Assembly (NCBI GenBank): GCA_900315705.1
Contig: ONAB01000002.1
Coordinates: 188,399 to 252,398, forward strand
Source of the DNA: an uncultured Bacteroidales bacterium
Lineage (GTDB): Bacteria; Bacteroidota; Bacteroidia; Bacteroidales; WCHB1-69
Length of the DNA stretch: 64,000 nt
Reading direction: 5' to 3'
The notes beneath the pieces are model-generated. The model did no database searches. It saw only the letters and a program-made list of their open reading frames with translations, and had not been told where the DNA came from. The translations under genes were made by a program, and so were the position numbers. Shown here in pieces: positions 8,870-17,133 of the stretch; positions within the stretch are counted from its first letter, which is position 1; each line of letters begins with the position of its first letter.

Positions 8870-10348
8870 CTATTGTTCCGTGTCAACAATTGATTTAACA
8901 CGTTTGGTCTTCACCATAAAGATGACTAACACTGTCAGGGTGATAACAGCGCCAATTCCGTAACCCACGGGACGCGACAACAAGGAACCCAATCCCTCCT
9001 TTTCAGCCACAAAGAGGAAACTGCCCGTGACCATTGTCATAAACAATGCAGGCAGAAGCGTCATCAGGAACCATCCTTTCCCCTTTTCTCTCTTCAGATA
9101 GACCGTAATGGCCCACAGTGTCACCGTGGCCAGCAGTTGGTTGGCCCAGGCAAAATAGCGCCAGATGACATCAAAGCCCTTGGCATCCAGCAACGAATAC
9201 ACCAGCAATGCTGCAGCAATGATAAAGATGGGCACGGCCACCATCAGCCTCTTCTTCACAGGTCTTTGGTCCACGTGCAGGAAGTCGGCGGCAATGAGGC
9301 GGGCCGAGCGCAGGGCCGTGTCGCCGGAGGTGACCGCCGCACTGATGACACCAAGAATGCAGATGACAGCGATGACCGTGGGGAACCATTCATTGGCAAT
9401 CACGCCAACCATAGCATTGCCGCCCAGCGGGTGGCCGTCGGGGGTGATAGTTTTCTGCGCCAGCACAGGATCGTGATAGAAAACAGTGGCAGCGGCAGCC
9501 CAAATCAGGGCCACAATGCCCTCCGTGATCATCGCGCCGTAGAAGATGGGCCTGCCCTGACGCTCGTTGGTCATACAACGCGCCATCAGCGGCGACTGGG
9601 TTGCGTGGAAACCCGAGATGGCCCCGCAAGCAATGGAGATGAACATCATCGGGAAGATGGGATTATGGGCCGCATTGGGATGACGGTTCTGGAGCCCGCT
9701 CCACAGCTCGGGAATATCCGGACGATATACGAAGAAAGCGACCACGATGGCCACGGCCATTCCCAGCAGGAGGAAGCCGAAAACAGGATAGATGCGGCCG
9801 ATCAGCTTGTCGATAGGCAACAGCGTGGCAATGAGATAGTAGGCGAAGATGATGCCCACCCAGACGAAAATGTTCCAGTCAGGGGTAAAATTGTTGTTGA
9901 GCAAGACTGCAGGCGTGTTCACAAAGACCGCGCCAACCAATATCATCAGGATGATGGTGAAAAAACGCATAAACTGCTTCATCCCATTTCCCAAGTATTT
10001 GCCGTGAATCTCCGGGAGGCTGCAGCCCTTGGTGCGCAGGGAAATCATCCCCGATAGATAGTCGTGGACGGCTCCGGCGAAGATGCTGCCGAAGACAATC
10101 CACAGGAATGAGGCCGTGCCGAACTGGGCGCCCATAATGGCACCGCAGATAGGGCCTACACCAGCGATATTCAAGAACTGGATCAGAAATATGCGCCAAG
10201 GCTTCAATGGCACATAGTCCACACCGTCAGCCATTGTGACGGCAGGAGTCTGACGGGATGGATCCGCACCGAAAACGCGCTCCACCAGTTTGCCATACAG
10301 CAAATACCCTACAACCAATACAAGGAATGAGATAAGAAATGTAATCAT
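8870..10348 (-). CDS. cstA: CstA-family carbon-starvation transporter
   Basis: An integral membrane protein of about 492 residues with many hydrophobic segments. Family signatures are FLIQFLNIAGVGPICGAIMGAQFG, the SIFAGAVHDYLSGMISLRTKG segment, and GFHATQSPLMARCMTNERQGRPIFYGAMI. CstA/BtsT proteins take up pyruvate or peptides with cations under carbon limitation. This short form is normal for Bacteroidetes. I place the start at the internal Met (10348, MITFLISFLVL), because the longer reading adds a non-hydrophobic tail that overlaps the upstream gene. It is the last gene of the minus-strand tyrS-nfeD-floA-nitroreductase-nucleotidase run. Confidence 0.9.
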   Translation of the reverse strand: MITFLISFLVLVVGYLLYGKLVERVFGADPSRQTPAVTMADGVDYVPLKPWRIFLIQFLNIAGVGPICGAIMGAQFGTASFLWIVFGSIFAGAVHDYLSGMISLRTKGCSLPEIHGKYLGNGMKQFMRFFTIILMILVGAVFVNTPAVLLNNNFTPDWNIFVWVGIIFAYYLIATLLPIDKLIGRIYPVFGFLLLGMAVAIVVAFFVYRPDIPELWSGLQNRHPNAAHNPIFPMMFISIACGAISGFHATQSPLMARCMTNERQGRPIFYGAMITEGIVALIWAAAATVFYHDPVLAQKTITPDGHPLGGNAMVGVIANEWFPTVIAVICILGVISAAVTSGDTALRSARLIAADFLHVDQRPVKKRLMVAVPIFIIAAALLVYSLLDAKGFDVIWRYFAWANQLLATVTLWAITVYLKREKGKGWFLMTLLPALFMTMVTGSFLFVAEKEGLGSLLSRPVGYGIGAVITLTVLVIFMVKTKRVKSIVDTEQ

Positions 10349-10376
10349 ATTGTCAGTAATGCTTACGGTTAATAAA

Positions 10377-11141
10377 TTATGGAGTGGGTTGTATAACCAC
10401 ACGGTCATCCATCTTGCCCACTATATGGCGACCCTCCTGACTCATATTCTTAATTTCCCGGATCAGGAAATCCCGGAAAACGACCTCGGTAGTGATCTTT
10501 TTCTCAAACTGAATATCACGGAGGATGTTGTCGCCGCCATCGGCGATGAAGTTCAAAGTCACAAGACGATACACACGGTCGTCCACAAGAGGTTTCCCCT
10601 GCACCAAGATACGATACGGACGTCCCTGGGAGAAGGTCAACTGCGCACCGGAGAAGGGTGCATTATTGCTTTTTTCCTTAAAACGATTGAACATCTTTCT
10701 CAATTCCGACCCTTTGATTTCAATGAAAGTCAGATAATTCTCAAAGGGGGACAGGGAAAAGATGTTGCCCACCGTCACCTCGCCCGCAGGCAATTGCGAC
10801 CGGATTCCACCGAAGTTGAGCAGAGAAACATCGCATTGGCGGAAAATGGTGTCGGCAACGTAGTCGGGCGATTTAGCCAGAAGTATGTCCGTGAGAAAAT
10901 TGGAAAGCGGACTGGCCGGGACAAACGAAGAGAGTGTGGCATCGCAATAGCCTATCACCACATTCATTTCCATTTCGAGGCGCGCTTTCTGACGGTCCAC
11001 GTATTTCTGCAATTTAGGGTCTATTTTGGAATCGTACTGGGAAGTCATACGAACCATCTGGTATCCATATTGGAAATTTTGGGCATAACCTATACAAGCT
11101 ATGCCCAAAATCAGCGATATGGTTACAAAAAACCTATTCAT
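10377..11141 (-). CDS. 5'-nucleotidase C-terminal-domain protein (UshA-like), secreted
   Basis: About 254 residues starting MNRFFVTISLILGIACIGYAQ, a signal peptide, so it is periplasmic or surface-exposed. The mature part matches the substrate-recognition C-domain of UshA-type 5'-nucleotidases: SPLSNFLTDILL, DVSLLNFGGIRSQLPAGEVTVGNIFSLSPFENYL, the IKGSELRKMF block, and YRLVTLNFIADGGDNI. The catalytic metallophosphatase domain is absent. In many Bacteroidetes the two domains are separate adjacent genes, but no metallophosphatase partner is in this window. It starts one base after the nitroreductase stop codon, implying coupling. Confidence 0.85.
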   Translation of the reverse strand: MNRFFVTISLILGIACIGYAQNFQYGYQMVRMTSQYDSKIDPKLQKYVDRQKARLEMEMNVVIGYCDATLSSFVPASPLSNFLTDILLAKSPDYVADTIFRQCDVSLLNFGGIRSQLPAGEVTVGNIFSLSPFENYLTFIEIKGSELRKMFNRFKEKSNNAPFSGAQLTFSQGRPYRILVQGKPLVDDRVYRLVTLNFIADGGDNILRDIQFEKKITTEVVFRDFLIREIKNMSQEGRHIVGKMDDRVVIQPTP

Positions 11142-11142
11142 A

Positions 11143-11805
11143 TTATTTTGCCGGATAACCCACGGGTTGGGCAAGGATAGCTTTGCCGTCTCCAGGGATG
11201 AGTTCGTTGAGCAGATCACGGTTAATGGCTCCCATCACCACCGTGCTGAGTTTGTTGGCAGCACAATAAAGATAGACATTCTGGCTCACGAAGCCGGCAT
11301 CGGTGGCACCGTAAAACTCGCGGGCTGTCTCGTCAAAGCCTTCCATTTTGTCATAGTTGGCATAGAAAAGCAGCGTCACAGGCGCCTCTGCAGGCATCTT
11401 GCTGCGCTCGGAAATCTCTATACGGTGGTCTTCTGGCAGTATCTCCTTCAGCACATTTTCTTTCGGAACATACAAGAAAACCCCTTTATCTATGAAAACG
11501 TAGATATCGATTTCCTGGGCATTGCGGGCCGTGGGGGAAGTCAGTTTGCCATCCTCACGGTTGACACCGCCGGCACACCAGAGCAAGTTGGAAAGCTGCT
11601 GTTCATCCAGCGGCGTATCAGCGAACTTGCGCTGCGTCATACGATTGTTCAAAGCCTCGTACAGCGGCATACCACCTTTGCGTTCAGGCATCGGCAACTT
11701 GATTTCCAAAGGTCGGGAACTTACTTTTGCTTCATTTTTATTCTTTTGTGCCATGGCAGGTACTATTAATGCAGCCATCAAGACTGCGAGGAATAATTTT
11801 TTCAT
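11143..11805 (-). CDS. Exported nitroreductase-family protein (SagB-type)
   Basis: A 220-residue protein with signal peptide [20 protein letters not shown]. The mature domain has nitroreductase-fold features: [38 protein letters not shown] (FMN-binding N-terminal block with the Arg-x-x-Arg/Lys pattern), an [31 protein letters not shown] helix typical of FMN oxidoreductases, and a final ILAQPVGYP. Exported nitroreductases of this kind are common in Bacteroidetes and their substrate is unknown. Its ATG overlaps the floA stop codon (ATGA, 4 bp), and the nucleotidase gene follows directly, so it sits inside an operon. Confidence 0.82.
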   Translation of the reverse strand: MKKLFLAVLMAALIVPAMAQKNKNEAKVSSRPLEIKLPMPERKGGMPLYEALNNRMTQRKFADTPLDEQQLSNLLWCAGGVNREDGKLTSPTARNAQEIDIYVFIDKGVFLYVPKENVLKEILPEDHRIEISERSKMPAEAPVTLLFYANYDKMEGFDETAREFYGATDAGFVSQNVYLYCAANKLSTVVMGAINRDLLNELIPGDGKAILAQPVGYPAK

Positions 11806-12785
11806 TGCTTGTTGGGTTTGGGGTTGTTGGTTTGGCCAACTTTGCTGATGCCTTCGCGCATCGTGGTGTCAGCCTTGATATTTTCAAGTTTATAGTAATC
11901 CATCACGCCGAGATTGCCATTGCGGAAAGCGTCAGCGAGGGCAAGGGGCACCTCAGCTTCGGCGAGGATGACCTTGGCGCGGGCCTCCTGGGCCTTGGCC
12001 TTCATCTCCTGCTCGGAAGCCACAGCCATAGCGCGGCGTTCCTCGGCCTTGGCCTGCGCGATGTTCTTGTCGGCGTTGGCCTGGTCAATCTGCAACAAAG
12101 CGCCGATGTTCTTACCCACATCCACGTCGGCAATGTCAATGGAGAGAATCTCGAAAGCCGTGCCAGAGTCAAGGCCCTTGGAAAGCACCAGTTTGGAGAT
12201 GGAGTCGGGGTTCTCGAGCACCATCTTGTGGGTATCAGCGGAACCGATGGCGGAGACGATACCCTCGCCGACACGGGCGATGATGGTCTCTTCGCCGGCG
12301 CCACCCACCAACTGGCGGATGTTGGTGCGCACGGTCACACGGGCCTTGGCAATCAACTGGATACCATCCTTGGCCACAGCGGCCACGGGCGGCGTGTTGA
12401 TAACCTTCGGGTTGACAGAGGTCTGGATGGCCTCCAGCACATTACGGCCGGCCAGGTCGATGGCGGTGGCCGCCTTGAAGTCCAGCGAGATGTTGGCCTT
12501 GTCGGCGGAAATCAGGGCGCTGACCACGGGTTTCACGTGGCCGCCGGCCAAATAGTGGGCCTCCAACTGGTCGCGGTTCAGCTTGATGCCGGCCTTGGTG
12601 GCGGTAATCATCGAGTTGACAATCATATCTGGCGGAACACGACGCCAGCGCATCAGGATAAGTTGCAAGAGGGAGATGTGGACGCCATTCAGGATGGCGA
12701 TGAACCACAGGCGCAAAGGCACCATCCAGAAAAAAAGGATGAGCAACGCCAATACACCGATAACAATTAAGATAGTAGATGTCAT
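11802..12785 (-). CDS. floA: Flotillin-like protein FloA (UPF0365)
   Basis: A 327-residue membrane-associated SPFH protein. It has an N-terminal hydrophobic hairpin ([31 protein letters not shown]), followed by [26 protein letters not shown], which is diagnostic for this family. The C-terminal part is an Ala/Glu-rich coiled coil ([40 protein letters not shown]) ending in [15 protein letters not shown]. FloA proteins organise functional membrane microdomains. The partner NfeD-type protein is encoded 31 bp upstream on the same strand, the usual pairing. Confidence 0.95.
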   Translation of the reverse strand: MTSTILIVIGVLALLILFFWMVPLRLWFIAILNGVHISLLQLILMRWRRVPPDMIVNSMITATKAGIKLNRDQLEAHYLAGGHVKPVVSALISADKANISLDFKAATAIDLAGRNVLEAIQTSVNPKVINTPPVAAVAKDGIQLIAKARVTVRTNIRQLVGGAGEETIIARVGEGIVSAIGSADTHKMVLENPDSISKLVLSKGLDSGTAFEILSIDIADVDVGKNIGALLQIDQANADKNIAQAKAEERRAMAVASEQEMKAKAQEARAKVILAEAEVPLALADAFRNGNLGVMDYYKLENIKADTTMREGISKVGQTNNPKPNKQ

Positions 12786-12815
12786 AGCATTAAATTTTGA
12801 TGTTACATTATTATA

Positions 12816-13280
12816 TTATTGTACTGTTTTCACAACCACTTTGCCACCGTCGATCTTGACAATCTCAATGGCAGTGTCCACCTCGATGAACTCCTGGGCA
12901 GAGGAGACTTCCACCACCTCGTCACCGAACTGGCCGGTGCCCATCGGCGCCAGACGCGACAGGGCCACGCCCCGCATACCGACCTGCACCTTCTCGGGGT
13001 CGATATCATTCATCTTGCCGTCAATCTCCGTCTTCAGCTGGAGTCTGCGCCACGTCTTGGTGCGCATCATCAGCACAAACGACCCGATGGTGACAGCGGC
13101 CGTGAGCAACAGGCAGACGACACCCGCCGTCGCACCATACTGCACAAACGAGGCCACCACCCCGCCAATCATACAGAGCACACCGAAAATGGCCACCACC
13201 CCACCGGGTATGACCAGAAAATCCAATATCATCAGCAAAATGCCGACCAGGATGATGAAAATGATACTACCCCAACCCAT
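12816..13280 (-). CDS. NfeD-family membrane protein
   Basis: A 154-residue protein with two or three N-terminal membrane segments (GSIIFIILVGILLMILDFLVIPGGVVAIFGVLCMIGGVV) and a C-terminal OB-fold-like soluble domain (VGMRGVALSRLAPMGTGQFGDEVVEVSSAQEFIEVDTAIEIVKIDGGKVVV). This matches the short, protease-less NfeD type. NfeD proteins pair with SPFH proteins, and floA follows directly downstream. Its upstream region is entirely made of a heptamer repeat array joining it to tyrS. Confidence 0.92.
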   Translation of the reverse strand: MGWGSIIFIILVGILLMILDFLVIPGGVVAIFGVLCMIGGVVASFVQYGATAGVVCLLLTAAVTIGSFVLMMRTKTWRRLQLKTEIDGKMNDIDPEKVQVGMRGVALSRLAPMGTGQFGDEVVEVSSAQEFIEVDTAIEIVKIDGGKVVVKTVQ

Positions 13281-13285
13281 ACTAT

Positions 13286-13348
13286 AATTAAGAATTAAGA
13301 ATTAAGAATTAATAGCTAATGGCTAATAGCTAATGGCCAACAGCTATT
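13286..13348. repeat. Heptamer tandem array between tyrS and nfeD
   Basis: Nine consecutive 7-bp units in one phase on the + strand: AATTAAG three times, AATTAAT, AGCTAAT, GGCTAAT, AGCTAAT, GGCCAAC, AGCTATT. The tyrS stop codon lies in the last unit. On the coding (minus) strand it begins TAGCTGTTGGCCA, very like the array after korB. Because 7 is not a multiple of 3, stop triplets occur in all frames. Confidence 0.88.
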
Positions 13349-14633
13349 GCACATTGACGATATAATAGTTCTTCTTTCCCTTTTGGACAAGGATATACTT
13401 GCCATTGAGGAGGTTATCCTTGGTAACTGTAAAATCTTCCTTGACTTTGGCCTTGTTGATGGAGACGCCATTGTCCTTGAGCATACGGCGAGCTTCGCCC
13501 TTGGAGGCGAACACCTGGGTGTGCTCGGCAAGGAAGTCCACCACCCCGCAGCCGTTCTCGATGACGGAAGCGGGCAAAGTGAACTGCGGCACGCCCTCGA
13601 AGACGGAGAGGAAGAGTTTCTCGGGCAGGGCGGCCAGACTCTCGGCAGTGCCTTTCCCGAAGAGGATTTCGGAGGCGTTGACGGCGGCCTCATAGTCCTC
13701 CTTGGAGTGCACGCGCACAGTAAGGTCCTTGGCAAGCGCCTTCTGGAGGATACGGAGGTGCGGCTCGGCATCGTGGTCCTTCTCCATCGACTCGATAGCC
13801 TCCTTGGTGAAGTGCGTGAAGATGCGGATATAGCGTTTGGAGTCCTCATCCGAGCAGTTGAGCCAGAACTGGTAGAAAGCATACGGGGAGGTTCTCTCCG
13901 GGTCGAGCCAGATGTTGCCCTTTTCGGTCTTGCCGAACTTGCCACCATCGGCCTTGGTAATGAGCGGGCAGGTCAGCGCGTAGGCCTCGCCCCCGGTCTT
14001 GCGGCGGATAAGCTCCGTGCCGGTGGTGATGTTGCCCCATTGGTCGGAGCCACCCATCTGCAACTTGCAGTTGTAGTGCTGGTTGAGATAAAGAAAGTCG
14101 TAGCCTTGCACCAGCTGGTAGGAGAATTCCGTGAACGACATACCGTCGCCCTCGCCGTTGAAGCGCTTCTTGACGGAGTCCTTGGCCATCATATAGTTAA
14201 CCGTGATGTGCTTGCCGATGTCACGGATGAATTCAAGGAAAGAAAAGTGGCTCATCCAGTCGTAGTTGTTGACCAGGATGGCGTGATTGGGCTCATTGGA
14301 GTCGAACTTGAGGAACTTGCTGAGCTGCTTCTTGATGCAGTCCTGGTTATGTTGAAGTGTCTCCTCGTCGAGCAGGTTACGTTCCTGGGATTTTCCCGAG
14401 GGGTCGCCAATCATACCCGTGGCGCCGCCGAGCAACGCGATGGGCTGGTGGCCGCAACGCTGCAGGTGCGAGAGCATCATAATGCCCACCAGATGTCCTA
14501 TATGCAATGAGTCCGCCGTGGGGTCAATGCCCAAGTAGGCGGAGCATAATTCCTTATTCAACAATTCCTCCGTTCCCGGCATAATGTCGTGGAGCATTCC
14601 ACGCCATCTCAGTTCTTCTACGAAATTCGTCAT
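13344..14633 (-). CDS. tyrS: Tyrosyl-tRNA synthetase
   Basis: A 429-residue class I aminoacyl-tRNA synthetase charging tRNA-Tyr. The ATP-binding HIGH motif is in [14 protein letters not shown] (about residues 40-53). The tyrosine pocket [29 protein letters not shown] is intact, and the KMSKS-equivalent is [14 protein letters not shown], the KFGKT form of the bacterial TyrS subgroup. An S4-like RNA-binding domain closes the protein ([22 protein letters not shown]). It lies 35 bp downstream of a small lipoprotein gene on the same strand. Confidence 0.97.
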   Translation of the reverse strand: MTNFVEELRWRGMLHDIMPGTEELLNKELCSAYLGIDPTADSLHIGHLVGIMMLSHLQRCGHQPIALLGGATGMIGDPSGKSQERNLLDEETLQHNQDCIKKQLSKFLKFDSNEPNHAILVNNYDWMSHFSFLEFIRDIGKHITVNYMMAKDSVKKRFNGEGDGMSFTEFSYQLVQGYDFLYLNQHYNCKLQMGGSDQWGNITTGTELIRRKTGGEAYALTCPLITKADGGKFGKTEKGNIWLDPERTSPYAFYQFWLNCSDEDSKRYIRIFTHFTKEAIESMEKDHDAEPHLRILQKALAKDLTVRVHSKEDYEAAVNASEILFGKGTAESLAALPEKLFLSVFEGVPQFTLPASVIENGCGVVDFLAEHTQVFASKGEARRMLKDNGVSINKAKVKEDFTVTKDNLLNGKYILVQKGKKNYYIVNVQ

Positions 14634-14668
14634 TTTTGTACTTTTGATTTTAGTTTGTTATCTATAGG

Positions 14669-15067
14669 TTAATAATTTTCCGTCAAATCCACCCGCCAGT
14701 TGTCGTTCTCCTTGCGCAGGTTGACCGACATCTCGCGGTTGTTCTTGTTATAAAGGAACCGGCATTTGCACTCCGCCACAGTGTCGTTGAGCATCTCGCA
14801 CTGGACGCCCTGGAACTCGATCTCGTTCTTGTGCATCTGACTCAGTTTCTCAGGATTCTTGTTCATCTCCTTCTGTGTCATTTGGATGATAGGGCGGTTG
14901 CTCTTCACCGTGGTCTGATACATTTCGTCGAAATCAGCGGTGTAGAAGGCCTTCACAAAGGTCTTGGCCACCTCCTCGGGAGTCTCCTTGCTGTTCTCTT
15001 TCTGGCCGCAAGAGACAAAAAACAGAGCAGCCAACGTCATCAAAAAAATCGTTTTCTTCAGTTTCAT
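14669..15067 (-). CDS. DUF4878-type small lipoprotein
   Basis: A 132-residue protein with a lipoprotein signal (AALFFVSC, Cys about residue 20). The rest is a single NTF2-like domain: TPEEVAKTFVKAFYTADFDEMYQTTV, then strands ending REMSVNLRKENDNWRVDLTE. That is the DUF4878/lumazine-binding-like pattern seen in many Bacteroidetes lipoproteins. The function is unknown; the location is the periplasmic side of a membrane. It has its own TAnnTTTG promoter and may drive tyrS. Confidence 0.75.
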   Translation of the reverse strand: MKLKKTIFLMTLAALFFVSCGQKENSKETPEEVAKTFVKAFYTADFDEMYQTTVKSNRPIIQMTQKEMNKNPEKLSQMHKNEIEFQGVQCEMLNDTVAECKCRFLYNKNNREMSVNLRKENDNWRVDLTENY

Positions 15068-15088
15068 ATTCTTACAGATTTATCGGTG

Positions 15089-15096
15089 CAAAAATA
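15089..15096 (-). promoter_or_regulatory. -7 promoter element of the DUF4878 lipoprotein gene
   Basis: The minus strand reads TATTTTTG followed by CACCGATAAA, 22 bp before the start codon. Confidence 0.65.
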
Positions 15097-15142
15097 CAAA
15101 AAAAGCTCCAAAACAAAAAGTGCGAAACCAAAAAAGAAACCT

Positions 15143-15173
15143 TTGCAAAATCCCCCTAAAAATACTATTTTTG
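15143..15173 (+). promoter_or_regulatory. Promoter of the acyl-ACP thioesterase gene
   Basis: TTG (15143-15145), a 20-bp spacer and TATTTTTG (15166-15173), about 20 bp before the ATG at 15194. Confidence 0.72.
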
Positions 15174-15193
15174 CACGCCAAAAAACACACGAT

Positions 15194-15979
15194 ATGACCA
15201 CCTACTCGCACACCTACAGTATCACCGCCGCCGATATGGACAAGGATTACCGCCTGATGCCCAGCGCTGTCGTCCTTTACGTGCAGGACGCCTGGGCCAG
15301 GATGATGTCCACCCTCGGAATGGCCGCCTTCGACCTCATCAAAGAGAACAAGATATGGATTATCACGGAGTTCAACGCCCATTTCGAGCCCGTGGAGACG
15401 TTCTGGTCAGAGGCGGTGGAGACCACCGTCTGGAACAGCGAGACCTCCCCGCTGCGCATATACTCCGACTTCCGGATCACCAAGGCCGGCACTGGCCAGC
15501 TCATCGCGCAAGGATACGCCTGCTGGAGTATCCTGGATGCCGACACCAAGCGCTTGGCACGCACCGACGCAATGCAACAGTCGCTGCCCGTGGTGGAGGA
15601 CCTGGCCCTCGGGCCGCACAAGAAACTGCGTTTCCCGGCGACGGGCGACCTGCTCAAACAGGCCGACCACCACACCAACAGCCTGGACCTCGACTTCAAC
15701 GGGCACGTCAACAACCGCAGCTACCTGAACATCGCCTTGTTGACCGTCCCCGACACCTTCCTGAACCACAACGCCCCGGCGCACCTCAGCATCCATTGGC
15801 TGCACGAGACCTTCGAGAACGAGACGCTGCGCTGCCTGCTTTTCGCCGTGCCCGACACACAAGGCGCCTTTTTGCACCGCATCGAGAAGGAGGACGGCAC
15901 GCCGGCCGTGGAGATATACTCCGAATGGAGGCCCGCCACCCACTACACGCCCGTCGCAGAAACCCTGCATCGGACATAG
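15194..15979 (+). CDS. Acyl-ACP thioesterase (double hotdog)
   Basis: A 261-residue cytosolic protein matching bacterial acyl-ACP thioesterases, which release fatty acids from acyl carrier protein. Two hotdog domains are visible. The first has MPSAVVLYVQDAWARMMSTLGMAAFDLIKENKIWIITEFNAHFE. The second has HTNSLDLDFNGHVNNRSYLNIAL, whose D-x-N-x-H-V-N-N is the conserved catalytic signature. The frame is open further upstream, but the start at 15194 fits both the family N-terminus and a promoter 20 bp before it. A bidirectional terminator follows. Confidence 0.9.
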   Translation: MTTYSHTYSITAADMDKDYRLMPSAVVLYVQDAWARMMSTLGMAAFDLIKENKIWIITEFNAHFEPVETFWSEAVETTVWNSETSPLRIYSDFRITKAGTGQLIAQGYACWSILDADTKRLARTDAMQQSLPVVEDLALGPHKKLRFPATGDLLKQADHHTNSLDLDFNGHVNNRSYLNIALLTVPDTFLNHNAPAHLSIHWLHETFENETLRCLLFAVPDTQGAFLHRIEKEDGTPAVEIYSEWRPATHYTPVAETLHRT

Positions 15980-16017
15980 ATTTCTTTTTGCAGAGATATA
16001 CTACTATAGGTAACAAA

Positions 16018-16046
16018 AAAAGCGAGCCATATTAGCTCGCTTTTCT
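16018..16046. terminator. Bidirectional rho-independent terminator
   Basis: AAAAGCGAGC / GCTCGCTTTT stem with a 7-base loop, between the convergent thioesterase and DUF2795 genes. Confidence 0.9.
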
Positions 16047-16084
16047 TATGAATATCAGCAATCAAGGCCGACTTTCAGTTCATT

Positions 16085-16306
16085 TTAGTACTCATCCTCG
16101 TGGAAGAAGAAATCCTCTTTCGTCGGATAGTCGGGCCAAAGATCCTCTATGGAATCATAGGTCTCGCCTTCGTCATCAATCTCCTGCAGGTTCTCCACAA
16201 TCTCTTGGGGTGCACCGGAACGAATGGCATAATCCAGAAGTTCATCCTTGGTTGCGGGCCAGGGAGCGTCTTCCAATTTTGTTGCTAATTCTAATGTCCA
16301 ATACAT
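16085..16306 (-). CDS. DUF2795 small protein
   Basis: A 73-residue acidic protein beginning MYWTLELATKLEDAPWPATKDELLDYAIRSGAP and ending PTKEDFFFHEDEY. This is a small Bacteroidetes protein with a DUF2795 helical domain; from memory it is strikingly conserved across the phylum. The function is unknown. It is a single-gene unit with its own TAnnTTTG promoter and shares a terminator with the thioesterase. Confidence 0.88.
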   Translation of the reverse strand: MYWTLELATKLEDAPWPATKDELLDYAIRSGAPQEIVENLQEIDDEGETYDSIEDLWPDYPTKEDFFFHEDEY

Positions 16307-16344
16307 AATTTTAAAATAGTTTAATGGTGATTTTTTTGAGGGCG

Positions 16345-16352
16345 CAAAAATA
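16345..16352 (-). promoter_or_regulatory. -7 promoter element of the DUF2795 gene
   Basis: The minus strand reads TATTTTTG then CGCCC, 39 bp before the start codon, in an AT-rich stretch. Confidence 0.65.
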
Positions 16353-16389
16353 GTATTTTAATCATATGAAATTAAATTCTACAAAAATT

Positions 16390-16929
16390 TTATTTCACTG
16401 ATTTATAAATAGTTTCTGGGATATTATTTTTTTTATGTAAAAATCTTACCAAAATAAAGAAGAAATCGGAAAGCCGATTCAGCACTTTTTGAGTCTCTCT
16501 GTAGTGTTCGTCGCGCTCGGCCAGTTCCACGACCAGCCGTTCGGCACGGCGGCATACTGTGCGGCAGATATGGGCATAGGCGATGGAGCGGTTGCCCTGG
16601 GGCAGGATGAAGCCTTTCATAGCGGGCAGTTCCTCCTGCATTTGGTCGATTTCCTTTTCCGTGCGCTGCACAAACTCCTCCAGCGGGGCATCCTTATAGT
16701 AGAGTTCCCATTTCTCAACCGGGGTGGCCAGCATCCCGCCGATGAGGAAGAGGAAATTTTGCGTTTCTGTCAAGAAAGGAAGGTTTTCTTCCGAAATGAG
16801 CAGCCCCAAAAAGGAGTTCAACTCGTCCACAGTGCCGTATGCGTGCAGGAGAGCATCCCCTTTAGACACCCTTGAACCATCTGCTAATGAGGTAGTTCCG
16901 TTATCACCAGTCTTAGTATAAATCTTCAT
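16390..16929 (-). CDS. Cob(I)alamin adenosyltransferase, PduO type
   Basis: Transfers the adenosyl group of ATP to cob(I)alamin, making coenzyme B12. The 179-residue protein starts MKIYTKTGDNGTTSLADG, the ATP-binding N-terminal signature, followed by AYGTVDELNSFLGLL, HICRTVCRRAERLVVEL and LNRLSDFFFILVRF. The frame is open eight codons further up, but those codons are the promoter (TATTTTTGCAAAA read as MYFCKKKT), so the start is 16929. Coenzyme B12 would be needed by lysine 5,6-aminomutase, consistent with kal and kce nearby. Confidence 0.93.
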   Translation of the reverse strand: MKIYTKTGDNGTTSLADGSRVSKGDALLHAYGTVDELNSFLGLLISEENLPFLTETQNFLFLIGGMLATPVEKWELYYKDAPLEEFVQRTEKEIDQMQEELPAMKGFILPQGNRSIAYAHICRTVCRRAERLVVELAERDEHYRETQKVLNRLSDFFFILVRFLHKKNNIPETIYKSVK

Positions 16930-16939
16930 CGTTTTTTTT

Positions 16940-16969
16940 TTGCAAAAATACAAAAAAAGTGTATTTTTG
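16940..16969 (+). promoter_or_regulatory. Promoter of the tRNA-Lys gene
   Basis: TTG (16940-16942), a 19-bp spacer and TATTTTTG (16962-16969), 25 bp before the tRNA. It overlaps the divergent adenosyltransferase promoter. Confidence 0.78.
16943..16950 (-). promoter_or_regulatory. -7 promoter element of the adenosyltransferase gene
   Basis: The minus strand reads TATTTTTG, 14 bp before the ATG at 16929. Confidence 0.68.
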
Positions 16970-16993
16970 CACCCGCAATCAACAAGAGAAAAA

Positions 16994-17066
16994 GTCTCCT
17001 TAGCTCAGTTGGTAGAGCAATTGACTCTTAATCAATGGGTCCAGGGTTCGAGTCCCTGAGGGGACA
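16994..17066 (+). tRNA. tRNA-Lys (anticodon CUU)
   Basis: A 73-nt cloverleaf. The acceptor GTCTCCT pairs with AGGGGAC (one T-G pair), the D-arm is AGCTCAGTTGGTAGAGC, and the anticodon stem ATTGA/TCAAT holds loop CTCTTAA, giving anticodon CTT. The T-arm is CAGGGTTCGAGTCCCTG and the discriminator base is A. CCA is not encoded. A promoter precedes it and a strong terminator follows 4 bp later, so it is a single-gene unit. Confidence 0.97.
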
Positions 17067-17070
17067 CTGA

Positions 17071-17097
17071 AAAGCGGTCATTTCGACCGCTTTTTTT
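17071..17097 (+). terminator. Rho-independent terminator of tRNA-Lys
   Basis: AAAGCGGTC / GACCGCTTT stem with loop ATTTC and a run of seven T. Confidence 0.92.
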
Positions 17098-17101
17098 GTA
17101 T

Positions 17102-17115
17102 CTATTGGCTATTGT
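17102..17115. repeat. Two-unit heptamer remnant
   Basis: CTATTGG followed by CTATTGT, in the same sequence family as the larger heptamer arrays after tyrS and korB. Too short to be sure. Confidence 0.35.
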
Positions 17116-17133
17116 TTTTTTGGAAAAAAAGTT

